A DNA stretch of 64,000 nucleotides from Alphaproteobacteria bacterium (lineage in GTDB: Bacteria > Pseudomonadota > Alphaproteobacteria > JAAEOK01), in contig JAAEOK010000018.1 of NCBI GenBank assembly GCA_024244705.1, forward strand, positions 1 through 64,000, given 5' to 3'. A program made the position numbers and the translations under genes. Shown here piece after piece: positions 27,567-36,851 of this stretch. Numbering within the stretch: position 1 is the stretch's first letter; each line of letters begins with the position of its first letter. Under the pieces are notes generated by a model, which was given only the letters and a program-made list of their open reading frames with translations, ran no database searches and was not told the origin of the DNA.

Positions 27567-27595
27567 TTAGCGACTCAACAATGATGAGTCGCTAA
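27567..27595. promoter_or_regulatory. Perfect inverted repeat upstream of the ceramide operon
   Basis: TTAGCGACTCA (27567-27577) and TGAGTCGCTAA (27585-27595) are perfect 11-bp complements around a 7-nt loop, 73 nt upstream of the first ceramide gene. Read on the minus strand no T-run follows, so an operator is more likely than a terminator for the upstream gene. The palindrome has the size of a helix-turn-helix dimer site. No regulator gene is adjacent. Confidence 0.5.
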
Positions 27596-27788
27596 TAGCT
27601 TTCAGAAGGCGTGGTTTTGCTTGATCCAAAATAGATTTTAATCGTTGATCCGCTCAATTCCGCAGCGCTCGACTACGCCGGCAAAGATTTCTTCAAATCG
27701 GAACACCGCATCCTGCGGTCTCCAGGCAACATCATCCGCCGCCCATGCGGATGTGCAATTCTCGTTCAAACGTCACCGCCCCGACGGC

Positions 27789-28403
27789 TTACGCGGAACT
27801 CTTGGCCAACACATCTTTCATGCGCGAAATCAGGCCTGCCAAGCCCTCGCGCGACAAGACCGAGGCGAATTCCGAGCGTTTGGTCACCAGCAGGCTAACG
27901 CCTTCGACCTCGGTGTTGATGATCAGGAATCTCCCATTCGGCTTGGTGATATCGAAGGCAGCAGCGACATCGGGACCATCGTTGCGCTGGATCAGCCCCT
28001 GGACATAGGTCCCGTTTGTGCTCTTTCGCTCTTTGACGACCTTGAAGCCGTTGCCGTCATAGCCTGCAAATACACCGGCATAGATGGTCGCAACATATTC
28101 GGGCAGCAGCTCCATGAGGTCCTGTTGCTCGCCCGGTGTTGCCTTCTTCCAATAGCGGCCGGTGACGAACTTCGCAACGAAGGGGACATCGAATGAATCG
28201 AGGAAAATCGCCTCCAATTCCGATTGCCGTTCTTTGGGTTGGTCATTGGTTGCTTTCAGGACCTCGACGACCTTGGTTCCGAGCTCAGATACCCATTGAC
28301 CCGCGGTTTCCTCGGCTTGCGCTGGAAGCGCAGAGGCAGCGAATGCAAACACCATGGCGACCAAGCTCCGCCGCACCAACAAACGTGCTCCAGTTCCCGT
28401 CAT
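27789..28403 (-). CDS. MlaC/Ttg2D family periplasmic lipid-binding protein
   Basis: A 204-residue exported protein. A signal peptide is visible (VRRSLVAMVFAFAASALP, cut after AQA). The mature part has the MlaC signature: FDVPFVAKFVTGRYWKKATPG, then FLIINTEVEGVSLLVTKRSEF and the C-terminal LISRMKDVLAKS. MlaC carries phospholipids between the inner and outer membranes. No MlaD, E or F genes are next to it. It is upstream of, and in the same direction as, the ceramide operon, so a role in moving sphingolipids is an attractive inference but is unproven. Confidence 0.85.
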   Translation of the reverse strand: MTGTGARLLVRRSLVAMVFAFAASALPAQAEETAGQWVSELGTKVVEVLKATNDQPKERQSELEAIFLDSFDVPFVAKFVTGRYWKKATPGEQQDLMELLPEYVATIYAGVFAGYDGNGFKVVKERKSTNGTYVQGLIQRNDGPDVAAAFDITKPNGRFLIINTEVEGVSLLVTKRSEFASVLSREGLAGLISRMKDVLAKSSA

Positions 28404-28781
28404 GTCGTGTCTTAGCTCCTACGAGTTTGAAATCGTGGCACTGTTAGTTCGTTCATATAGGAATTCAAAGTGGCCGTAGGTAGGGCCTACCAGTCGGCCG
28501 CTATTTTACGCGGAATGTATGGCCTGCCAAGGCAAATGTCATCGTGCTGCGCGGCGCCCGGTACGCGGTTGCATGGCTGGCATGGCATCGCGTCATGATG
28601 CCGTTGGCGATCTCGCGTAACTGGCTGAAAATAAGACGGAAATCGAATTGGGGGCGGCGTGGGACAAGATCGCCGATCGCCGTGACATTAACGTGTCAGA
28701 GATTGCGCTCGCATCGCTCGTCGCCATGTCGTGCCATGGTCCCCGCACAATTGGTGGCCAATAGAATATTTGGAGGTTTCC
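28404..28781. other. Divergent intergenic region, no gene supported
   Basis: This stretch of 378 bp separates the MlaC-like gene and the glycine-zipper gene. It contains an imperfect palindrome around GGTAGGGCCTACC near 28475. Reading frames here (for example 28544 onward on the plus strand) run into the real gene in another frame and lack protein-like composition. I see neither an RNA gene nor a mobile element. Confidence 0.4.
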
Positions 28782-29015
28782 ATGAAACGCAACGCGATAC
28801 CATTGATGTTGGCGGCCGCGATCGGCCTTTCGGCCTGTTCCGGTCTCAACCAAACCGAACAGCGGACGCTGTCCGGCGGTGCCATCGGCGCAGGCGTCGG
28901 TGCCGCGGGCACGGCTCTGACCGGCGGATGCATCGCTTGCGGTGCCGCTATCGGAGGCGCGGTTGGCGCGGGAGCCGGCTATATCTACGACCAGTCGGAG
29001 AAGGGCAATCTCTGA
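28782..29015 (+). CDS. Small glycine-zipper lipoprotein
   Basis: A 77-residue protein. The lipoprotein signal (MKRNAIPLMLAAAIGLSAC) has Cys19 in the lipobox LSAC. The mature part is a glycine zipper with GxxxG repeats (GGAIGAGVGAAG, then GAAIGGAVGAGAG), ending YIYDQSEKGNL. It is related to YMGG-type and osmotically inducible envelope proteins, and is probably an outer-membrane or periplasmic envelope component. A TGGAGG site lies 5 nt before the ATG. It is monocistronic, closed by the strong terminator at 29047. Confidence 0.85.
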   Translation: MKRNAIPLMLAAAIGLSACSGLNQTEQRTLSGGAIGAGVGAAGTALTGGCIACGAAIGGAVGAGAGYIYDQSEKGNL

Positions 29016-29046
29016 GCGGAGGTCTCATAGTCATTACCTGGAATAG

Positions 29047-29072
29047 GGGCGCCGCCATGCGGCGCCCTTTTT
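29047..29072 (+). terminator. Rho-independent terminator after the glycine-zipper gene
   Basis: A perfect 9-bp stem (GGGCGCCGC, 29047-29055, with GCGGCGCCC, 29059-29067) closes on a 3-nt loop and is followed by TTTTT at 29068-29072. It lies 31 nt after the stop codon and insulates the SUF regulator promoter. Confidence 0.88.
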
Positions 29073-29132
29073 CTTCGCGCCGCTGCGTCGTTTCGCCGCG
29101 CCGACAAAGCGTCAAATATGACCGAAATCGTC

Positions 29133-29166
29133 TTGATTGGTGAGCTAACAAGACTAAATTAGTCTT
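29133..29166 (+). promoter_or_regulatory. SUF regulator promoter with an IscR type-1-like operator over the -10 box
   Basis: A TTGATT -35 box (29133-29138), a 16-bp spacer and a TAAATT -10 box (29155-29160) are visible. GACTAAATTAGTC at 29152-29164 fits the Escherichia coli IscR type-1 core GACTRWWWYAGTC at every position. It is part of the perfect palindrome AAGACTAAATTAGTCTT (29150-29166). A bound Rrf2 regulator would block the -10 box. This predicts Fe-S-dependent autorepression of the operon. Confidence 0.75.
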
Positions 29167-29225
29167 GATTGCAGGCGACGAGCAAACTTGCGGGTTTGCG
29201 GCCTGTTTCGATTGAGGCCAGGCAA

Positions 29226-29687
29226 ATGATCAGATTGAGCCGACTGTCGGATTACGCGGTGCTGCTGATGACGCAAGTGGCACGCACTGCCGACGATATT
29301 CACACTGCGCATGACCTCTCGGACAGCACCCATCTTCCGGCACCGACGGTGAGTAAGATTCTTGCCACTTTGGCCCGCGCGAACCTGCTCGAATCGGTGC
29401 GCGGGCGGCAAGGCGGTTACCGGTTGGCGCAGGATTCATGCGATATTACGGTCGAGGACATCATCGCCGCGGTCGATGGACCGATCGCCCTTACCCAATG
29501 CGTGGAACAGGGTCCCGGGATGTGCGACGTCGAGGCGTTTTGCCCGTCGAGTACCCATTGGCATCGGATCAATGAGGCCATTCGGCGGGCCCTGGGTGAG
29601 GTGACCTTGGCCGAATTGACGGCCCCGGCGCCGATCGCCGTTCCGCGTGAACGCGCCACGATGGCCCGTTCCGTGGCGACCAACTAA
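29226..29687 (+). CDS. SUF system Fe-S cluster assembly regulator (Rrf2/IscR family)
   Basis: A 153-residue Rrf2 regulator. The winged helix-turn-helix opens MIRLSRLSDYAVLLMTQVAR and includes LPAPTVSKILATLARANLLES and GRQGGYRLA. Three Cys in LTQCVEQGPGMCDVEAFC are placed to bind a [2Fe-2S] cluster as in IscR. It would sense cluster supply and repress itself and the sufBCDSUTA genes that begin 42 nt downstream. The operator at 29152-29164 lies 62 nt before its start. The start at 29226 gives the canonical N terminus. Confidence 0.9.
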   Translation: MIRLSRLSDYAVLLMTQVARTADDIHTAHDLSDSTHLPAPTVSKILATLARANLLESVRGRQGGYRLAQDSCDITVEDIIAAVDGPIALTQCVEQGPGMCDVEAFCPSSTHWHRINEAIRRALGEVTLAELTAPAPIAVPRERATMARSVATN

Positions 29688-29729
29688 GCGACTGCGTTAT
29701 CGGGCCTTACGGCGGGAGAATTACTCAAA

Positions 29730-31190
<1,461 letters not shown>

Positions 31191-31234
31191 CCGCTTCGAC
31201 GACAAACCCCCAGCGCGGAGATTAATGATCACCC

Positions 31235-31981
31235 ATGCTTGAAATACGCGATCTACATGCCGCCGTGGACGGTAAGGAAATCCTCAAGGGCCTCGACCTC
31301 ACCATCAATGCGGGCGAGGTGCACGCCATCATGGGTCCCAACGGGTCCGGCAAGAGCACGCTGTCCTATGCGCTCGCCGGACGCGAGGGTTATGTCGTCA
31401 CCCAAGGCGAGGTCACCTACGACGGTGAGAACCTGCTCGACCTTGATCCCGCCGAGCGCGCCCAGAAAGGCGTCTTCCTCGCCTTCCAGTACCCGGTCGA
31501 AATCCCGGGCGTGGCGACGTCGACGTTCCTGCGCACGGCGGTCAATGCGGTCCGTCGCGCCAATGGCGAGAGCGAGCTTGACGCGGTGAAGTTTCTCAAG
31601 GCTGCCCGGGCCAAGATGAAGGAACTCGACATGGATGAGAAATTTCTCAGCCGTGGCGTCAATGTCGGCTTCTCCGGCGGCGAGAAGAAACGCAATGAGG
31701 TGCTCCAGATGGCCATGCTGGAGCCGCGGCTCGCGATTCTCGACGAGACCGATTCCGGCCTCGACATCGACGCCCTCAAGATCGTCGCCGATGGCGTCAA
31801 TGCGATGCGCGGCAGCGACCGGGCGATGCTCGTGATCACCCACTACCAACGCCTGCTCGACTATATCATTCCCGACCATGTCCACGTTCTGGCCAAGGGA
31901 CGGATCGTGAAATCCGGCGGACGCGAGCTGGCGCTTGAGCTCGAGGCAAATGGCTATGCCGAATACGACAGCGCCGCCTGA
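31235..31981 (+). CDS. sufC: Fe-S cluster assembly ATPase SufC
   Basis: A 248-residue ABC-type ATPase. Walker A is GPNGSGKST, the Q-loop is FLAFQYPVEIPG (with the SufC-specific PVEIPGV), the signature is VGFSGGEKKRNEVLQM, and Walker B is LAILDETDSGLDIDAL. It drives conformational change of the SufB-SufD pair. There is no membrane partner. The ATG at 31235 is the only usable start. An overlapping ATG at 31225 ends after five codons. Confidence 0.95.
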   Translation: MLEIRDLHAAVDGKEILKGLDLTINAGEVHAIMGPNGSGKSTLSYALAGREGYVVTQGEVTYDGENLLDLDPAERAQKGVFLAFQYPVEIPGVATSTFLRTAVNAVRRANGESELDAVKFLKAARAKMKELDMDEKFLSRGVNVGFSGGEKKRNEVLQMAMLEPRLAILDETDSGLDIDALKIVADGVNAMRGSDRAMLVITHYQRLLDYIIPDHVHVLAKGRIVKSGGRELALELEANGYAEYDSAA

Positions 31982-32000
31982 AGCCGGGGAAAGACCGAGT

Positions 32001-33353
32001 ATGACCGCGGTGGATTATCAACAACTCTTTGCGCAATCCGCGCCCGAACTTCCCGGCGCCGAGCTCGATTGGCTCGCAGCAATGCGCGACGGCGCCATCC
32101 GGCAGTTCGTGCGGGACGGCTTTCCCTCGCCCCGGGTCGAAGAATGGAAATATGCGGCGCTCGGCCCGCTGGCCAAAACCCGTTTCGAGCTTGCCGGTAC
32201 GACCGCCGCCGACCTTCGCCGGACATTGGACCGCGCGGCGATGCCGGCCGAGTCCTACCGCGTTGTTTTCGTCAACGGCCGGCTGCGGGAAGATCTTTCC
32301 GAGTTGGCGGCGCTGCCGCCCGGTGTCACCGTCAAGAGCCTTGCCGCAACGATCGCCGAAAATCCAGAACGCCTGCAGCCCTGGCTCACGAAGACCGCCG
32401 ATCTGACCGAAGACCGGCTGTCGGGCGTTCGCGACGAGCGGCCGTTCGCCATGGTGGCGATGAATACGGCCTTTGCGACCGACGGCATCGTCATTCATTT
32501 GGCGCGAGAATCGGCGGCCGAGTTGCCGATCCACATCATCAATCTGACCGCCACCGACAGCAACGACCGCATGACCCAGCCGCGGAATATCATCATCGCC
32601 GAGGAAGAGGCTTCGGCGCTGATCGTGGAAACCTATGCCGCGGTCGGCGAGACGAGTTATCTGACCAACGCGGTGACCCAGGTCTTTGCCGCCAAGGACG
32701 CCCATATCCGCCACTATCGCCTGCAGGCCGAAGCGGCGACTGCGTTTCACATCGCCACCACCCTGGCCCACCTCGATACGGCGGCCGCCTACGACAGTTT
32801 CGTGCTGTCGATCGGCTCGGCGTTTTCCCGTAACGAGGTCCGGGTGGCGCTCGACGGCGAGCATGTCCATTGTCGGCTCAATGGCGCCTATCTCGGCCGC
32901 GGCCGCCAGCACCACGATAACTGGACCCGGGTCGATCACCTGAAATCCAACGGGACCGTGAGCGAGACCTATAAGAGCGTCCTCGACGACAAGTCCCGCG
33001 GTGCCTTCCAAGGCAAGATTCGCGTGTGGCCCGACGCCCAGAAGACCGATGCCCATCAGCTCAACAACAATTTGCTGCTTTCGGCCGACGCCCAGGCCGA
33101 CAGCAAACCGGAGCTGGAGATCCTGGCCGACGACGTGCGCTGCAGCCATGGCTCGACGGTCGGAGATATCGACGAATCGGCGTTGTTCTATCTCTGCGCG
33201 CGCGGCATCGACGAAGGCCGCGCCCGCGATCTGTTGGTCGAAGCGTTCATCGGCGACCTCATCGATCACATCGGTTTCGGCACGGCGCACGACTATTTTC
33301 GGGATGCGTTCGAGGACTGGCTGGCCGCCGTCCGACGGGAGCACCAACCATGA
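32001..33353 (+). CDS. sufD: Fe-S cluster assembly protein SufD
   Basis: A 450-residue partner of SufB in the scaffold complex. It has PRVEEWKYAALGPLA near the N terminus, a beta-helix core, and the C-terminal CSHGSTVGDIDESALFYLCARGI segment that pairs with SufB. I chose 32001 (after GGGGAAAG) as the start: the frame open to 31935 overlaps sufC and reads poorly. The stop overlaps the sufS ATG (ATGA). Confidence 0.93.
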   Translation: MTAVDYQQLFAQSAPELPGAELDWLAAMRDGAIRQFVRDGFPSPRVEEWKYAALGPLAKTRFELAGTTAADLRRTLDRAAMPAESYRVVFVNGRLREDLSELAALPPGVTVKSLAATIAENPERLQPWLTKTADLTEDRLSGVRDERPFAMVAMNTAFATDGIVIHLARESAAELPIHIINLTATDSNDRMTQPRNIIIAEEEASALIVETYAAVGETSYLTNAVTQVFAAKDAHIRHYRLQAEAATAFHIATTLAHLDTAAAYDSFVLSIGSAFSRNEVRVALDGEHVHCRLNGAYLGRGRQHHDNWTRVDHLKSNGTVSETYKSVLDDKSRGAFQGKIRVWPDAQKTDAHQLNNNLLLSADAQADSKPELEILADDVRCSHGSTVGDIDESALFYLCARGIDEGRARDLLVEAFIGDLIDHIGFGTAHDYFRDAFEDWLAAVRREHQP

Positions 33354-34606
33354 CCGAAACGGTGCAGGCACGGGACCGGGACTCGGCGCCGCTCGACGTG
33401 AGCGCGATCCGTGCCGATTTTCCGATCCTCGCGGAAAAAATGTACGGCAAGGACCTGGTCTTTCTCGACAGTGCCGCCAGCGCGCAGAAACCGCGCCAAG
33501 TGATCGACGCCATCTCGACCGCCTACGAGACCGCGTACGCCAACGTTCATCGCGGCGCCTACCGGCTCAGCGGCCTCGCCACCGACGCCTTCGAGGCGGC
33601 GCGCAAGAAGGCGCAGCGGTTCCTCAATGCGGCCAGCGAGAAAGAGATCATCTTCACCCGCAACACCACCGAGGGCATCAATCTGGTCGCCGCGAGCTAC
33701 GGCCGGAAATTCCTCAAAGAAGGCGATGAGGTACTCATCACCCACATGGAGCACCACTCGAATATCGTGCCATGGCAGCTGCTGCGCGAGCAGACCGGCA
33801 TCGTGCTTCGGGTGGCGCCGATCGACGACGACGGCAACCTGATCATGGCGGCCTTCGCCGATCTGGTCACCGAGCGCACCAAGATGATCGCGGTGACCCA
33901 TGTGTCGAACGCGCTCGGTACCGTGGTCCCGGTCGACGAGATCTGTCAGATGGCCAGGGAGCGGAGCATCGTGACCCTGATCGACGGCTCGCAGGCGGTG
34001 CCGCATATCCCGGTCGACGTGCGCGACATCGGCTGCGATTTCTACGTCTTCACCGGGCACAAGGTCTACGGACCGAGCGGCATCGGCGTGCTCTACGGCC
34101 GCGCCGAATTGCTCGACGCGATGCCGCCTTACCAGGGTGGGGGCGAAATGATTCGCACGGTGACTTTCGAGAAAAGCACCTTTGCCGACCTGCCGCACAA
34201 ATTCGAAGCGGGCACGCCCAATATCGTCGGCGCCATCGGTCTCGGCGCCGCCCTCGATTATGTATCGGCGATCGGCCCCGAACGGATCGCTGCCAACGAA
34301 GCCCAGCTGCTCGCCTACGGCATGGACCGCCTGGCCCGGGTGCCGGGGCTGCGGCTCATCGGCACCGCGCAGCGCAAGCTCAGCGTCATGTCGTTTATCG
34401 TCGAGGGCGTTCATGCCCACGATGTCGGCACCGTTCTCGACAGCGAGGGCATCGCCATCCGTTCGGGCCATCATTGCGCGCAGCCGGTGATGGACCGGTT
34501 CGGGCTGACGGCGACGGCGCGCGCCTCGCTCGGCGTCTATTCGTCGATCGAGGACATCGACGCCCTGGTCGCTGGCCTGGCCAAAGTGCGGGAGATATTC
34601 GGCTGA
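33350..34606 (+). CDS. sufS: Cysteine desulfurase SufS
   Basis: A 418-residue PLP enzyme. The PLP lysine is in FTGHKVYGPSGIGVLYG and the persulfide Cys is in RSGHHCAQPVM near residue 377. ANVHRGAYRLS and the EHHSNIVPWQ segment are typical of the SufS group. It releases sulfur from cysteine for SufU and SufB. The start overlaps the sufD stop by 4 nt, and its stop overlaps the next ATG by one base, so the three genes are translationally coupled. Confidence 0.94.
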   Translation: MTETVQARDRDSAPLDVSAIRADFPILAEKMYGKDLVFLDSAASAQKPRQVIDAISTAYETAYANVHRGAYRLSGLATDAFEAARKKAQRFLNAASEKEIIFTRNTTEGINLVAASYGRKFLKEGDEVLITHMEHHSNIVPWQLLREQTGIVLRVAPIDDDGNLIMAAFADLVTERTKMIAVTHVSNALGTVVPVDEICQMARERSIVTLIDGSQAVPHIPVDVRDIGCDFYVFTGHKVYGPSGIGVLYGRAELLDAMPPYQGGGEMIRTVTFEKSTFADLPHKFEAGTPNIVGAIGLGAALDYVSAIGPERIAANEAQLLAYGMDRLARVPGLRLIGTAQRKLSVMSFIVEGVHAHDVGTVLDSEGIAIRSGHHCAQPVMDRFGLTATARASLGVYSSIEDIDALVAGLAKVREIFG

Positions 34607-35064
34607 TGTCGGAACTTCGGGAACTCTATCAGGAGGTCATTCTCGACCACAACAAGAGGCCGCGCAATTACGGCCCGCTCGAGCCGTTCAATCACAAGGC
34701 GGACGGACACAACCCGTTGTGCGGGGACAACGTGACGGTCTATCTCGAAGTCGAGGACGGCATCGTCAAGGACCTCGCCTTTGAAGGGCGCGGCTGCGCC
34801 ATATCGGTGGCCTCGGCGTCGATGATGACGGAGCTGGTCAAGGGCAAGCCGGTTGCCGACGCCGAGCGTTTGTTCGACTCCTTCCATCATCTCTGCACGG
34901 ACGACGCGGCCGCGGCGCCGCCGGATGGGCTCGAGGACGAAATGGACAGCCTGCAGGTACTGTCCGGGGTGCGCGAGTTCCCGATGCGGGTCAAATGTGC
35001 GACTCTGGCCTGGCATACGATGCACGCCGCCCTGCATGGCGAGCGCGAAGTCAGCACCGAATAG
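34606..35064 (+). CDS. sufU: SufU-type sulfur transfer/scaffold protein
   Basis: A 152-residue IscU-like protein of the SufU type. The three metal or sulfur Cys are in NPLCGDNV, EGRGCAISVASASMM and RVKCATLAW, with Asp in CGDN. The insertion after the second Cys separates it from IscU. SufU accepts persulfide from SufS. The ATG overlaps the sufS stop (TGATG). The sequence EFPMRVKCATL is well preserved. Confidence 0.92.
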   Translation: MSELRELYQEVILDHNKRPRNYGPLEPFNHKADGHNPLCGDNVTVYLEVEDGIVKDLAFEGRGCAISVASASMMTELVKGKPVADAERLFDSFHHLCTDDAAAAPPDGLEDEMDSLQVLSGVREFPMRVKCATLAWHTMHAALHGEREVSTE

Positions 35065-35074
35065 GACGAAGTCG

Positions 35075-35482
35075 ATGACCGATCCGGTTAAGACATTGCG
35101 CGATTTCATGCCCGGGTTCGGCAGCGGCAGCGAGGACATCGTCGGCCGCGCCGGCGCGCCTCTCGAGGAAGGTGCGGCGGTCGCCTCCGAGAGCGCCCTG
35201 ATCGAGGCCCTGCAAACGGTCTACGATCCGGAAATTCCGGTTAACATTTACGATTTGGGCCTTATCTATAGCATGGAGCCGGGTCCGCGCGGATCGGTCT
35301 CGGTCGAGATGACGTTGACCGCGCCGGGATGCCCGGTCGCCGGGGAAATGCCGCAAATGGTGGCCGACGCGTTGGCCGCCGCCGAAGGAGTTGGCGAAGT
35401 CGTGGTTCGTCTGGTATGGGATCCGCCGTGGACCCAGGATCGTCTGACGGACGCGGCGAAGCTGGAATTGGGTTTGGTCTAG
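35075..35482 (+). CDS. sufT: SufT family Fe-S assembly protein (MIP18/DUF59)
   Basis: A 135-residue protein. The N-terminal 45 residues are variable, followed by the MIP18-like domain: YDPEIPVNIYDLGLIY, then TLTAPGCPVAGEMP with the conserved Cys. The C-terminal VVRLVWDPPWTQDRLTDAAK is typical of the group. SufT helps mature Fe-S proteins. It is 10 nt after sufU. Two palindromes separate it from sufA. Confidence 0.92.
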   Translation: MTDPVKTLRDFMPGFGSGSEDIVGRAGAPLEEGAAVASESALIEALQTVYDPEIPVNIYDLGLIYSMEPGPRGSVSVEMTLTAPGCPVAGEMPQMVADALAAAEGVGEVVVRLVWDPPWTQDRLTDAAKLELGLV

Positions 35483-35530
35483 AGCAAGATCGTTTCAGGT
35501 CGACTCAGCCTGAAACGTGAATCTTGCTCT
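35481..35530. repeat. Long imperfect palindrome after sufT
   Basis: The arms AGAGCAAGAT (35481-35490) and ATCTTGCTCT (35521-35530) pair perfectly. The inner arms CGTTTCAGG (35491-35499) and CCTGAAACG (35509-35517) add nine more pairs, with a 3-nt bulge on one side and a 9-nt loop. The left arm overlaps the last codons of sufT. No T-run follows. With the next palindrome it could slow or end transcription before sufA. Confidence 0.75.
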
Positions 35531-35542
35531 CATTCAATAGTG

Positions 35543-35594
35543 TAGAGCTTGATTCACGGCTCACACGTCTTCGATGTGAGCCGATCAAGCTCTA
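35543..35594. repeat. Second long palindrome before sufA
   Basis: Outer arms are TAGAGCTTGAT (35543-35553) and ATCAAGCTCTA (35584-35594). Inner arms are GGCTCACA (35558-35565) and TGTGAGCC (35575-35582), with an internal loop and a 9-nt end loop. It shares the outer TAGAGC core with the palindromes at 35481 and 44487, which suggests a repeat family. It ends 16 nt before the sufA ATG, close to its GAGGAAAG ribosome site. Confidence 0.75.
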
Positions 35595-35610
35595 GGTACC
35601 GAGGAAAGAG

Positions 35611-35952
35611 ATGGCCGAACATTCGAATATCGTATCGCTGACCGACGCCGCCGTGGCGCGCGTCGGTGCCATTCTGGCCAAGGCCGATACACCTCATATC
35701 GGGCTGCGTATCGGCGTCAAGTCGGTCGGCTGCTCGGGCCTCAGCTACAAGGTCGATTATGCCGACGAAATCCGCGACAACGATATTGTCATCGAGCAGG
35801 ATGGCGTGACCATCGTGGTCGAGCCGACCGCGACCCTATTCCTCATCGGCAGCGAGATCGACTACCAGGAAGACAAGATGCAGTCCGGCTTCGTCTTCAC
35901 CAATCCCAACGAAAAAGGCCGCTGCGGCTGCGGCGAATCGTTTCACGTCTAG
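35611..35952 (+). CDS. sufA: A-type Fe-S carrier SufA/IscA
   Basis: A 113-residue A-type carrier with its three conserved Cys: the first in VKSVGCSGLSY and two in GRCGCGESF near the C terminus. It passes clusters from the SufBCD scaffold to target proteins. A GAGGAAAG site lies 6 nt before the ATG. It is separated from sufT by 128 bp that hold two palindromes, so its expression may be partly uncoupled from the upstream genes. Confidence 0.93.
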   Translation: MAEHSNIVSLTDAAVARVGAILAKADTPHIGLRIGVKSVGCSGLSYKVDYADEIRDNDIVIEQDGVTIVVEPTATLFLIGSEIDYQEDKMQSGFVFTNPNEKGRCGCGESFHV

Positions 35953-35994
35953 GAACTGACCGCCCAGGCGAATCCAGGCTTGACGTGCGCCGGC

Positions 35995-36747
35995 TCAGGA
36001 AGCCGCCGCGACCCATCCCTGTTCGGCGAAGAAATGCCTGAGCTGCTCGGCGACCTTGTCGGCCAGCCGCTTGGCGTCGGCATCGACGTTGGCGTGCCAC
36101 GCCTCGTCCGCCGCGCTGGTGCCGGCGCTGATCGCGAGCGAAGTCGCCAGCCGACCGGTTAATGCGCCGACACCGCCCATTTCGGCGGCACCCGGTTTGT
36201 CGCCGCTCTCCGACTCGACCTTGAGCTGCTCGACTTCCTGGGGTTCGCCGTAGGTCAACTGAAACACCTGCACGGCGGCTTCGACGTCGGTGCGCCCGGC
36301 GCCGAGGCCGATGATCGTGCGCTCTGTGCGGTTGCCCTCGTCGATCGACAGCAATTGGCCGCGGACGACCAAGGTCGTGCCGCCGAACGGCGGCAGGCCG
36401 GAGGCCCGTTTGGCAGACAGGCCCATGCCGTTGATATCCTCGACCAACTGTGTCGCCAGGGCGCTTGCGACTTCCTTGCCGATCGCCAGTTCCTGGTCGC
36501 TGCGCGACGAGCTGTCGATCAATTCTCCGATCCGCGGCAGAATGCCCTTGTCGAGCGTGACTTGATCGGGCGCGAAGGCGAAGTCGTAGACCAGCACGAC
36601 GTCCGGCCGCGGCAGCGTATCCGGAGCCTGCATCATCTGCTCCGACTCGACCTTGGCCTTGCCGCAGGCGACGAGGCCGAGGCAGAGCATCATAGCGAGG
36701 AATGGTCTAACGGCATGCGCCGCGCGGGCTCTCATATGCGGGACCAT
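35995..36747 (-). CDS. DUF4410 domain-containing lipoprotein
   Basis: A 250-residue predicted lipoprotein. The signal is PFLAMMLCLGLVAC with the lipobox LVAC. The mature part matches DUF4410: VVLVYDFAFAPDQV, GGTTLVVRGQLLSIDEGNRTERTIIGLGAG, and a C-terminal amphipathic helix. The function is unknown. The ATG at 36747 has AGAGG 7 nt upstream. An ATG 4 codons further on is possible. It is convergent with sufA. Confidence 0.8.
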   Translation of the reverse strand: MVPHMRARAAHAVRPFLAMMLCLGLVACGKAKVESEQMMQAPDTLPRPDVVLVYDFAFAPDQVTLDKGILPRIGELIDSSSRSDQELAIGKEVASALATQLVEDINGMGLSAKRASGLPPFGGTTLVVRGQLLSIDEGNRTERTIIGLGAGRTDVEAAVQVFQLTYGEPQEVEQLKVESESGDKPGAAEMGGVGALTGRLATSLAISAGTSAADEAWHANVDADAKRLADKVAEQLRHFFAEQGWVAAAS

Positions 36748-36851
36748 AGGGCACCTCTTGAAGTTGTGGCGGAGCCGTTCCCCGGATGATCGAATGACGG
36801 CGGGCTGGAAAGCTAGCACGCCCAATCGGCCCGCTCTACGGCTTTGGAGCT

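Noticed and set aside
29047-29072. The stem-loop as an RNA regulator of the suf operon
   Set aside because: A 9-bp GC stem with a run of five T directly after a gene is a standard intrinsic terminator.
28544-29143. A 199-codon plus-strand frame over the glycine-zipper gene
   Set aside because: It runs through the real gene, its terminator and the regulator promoter in another frame, with Arg-rich shadow composition and no ribosome site.
32069-32833. A 254-codon frame inside sufD
   Set aside because: It is an alternate-frame shadow: the sufD frame has intact family motifs and this one is Arg/Gly-rich without them.
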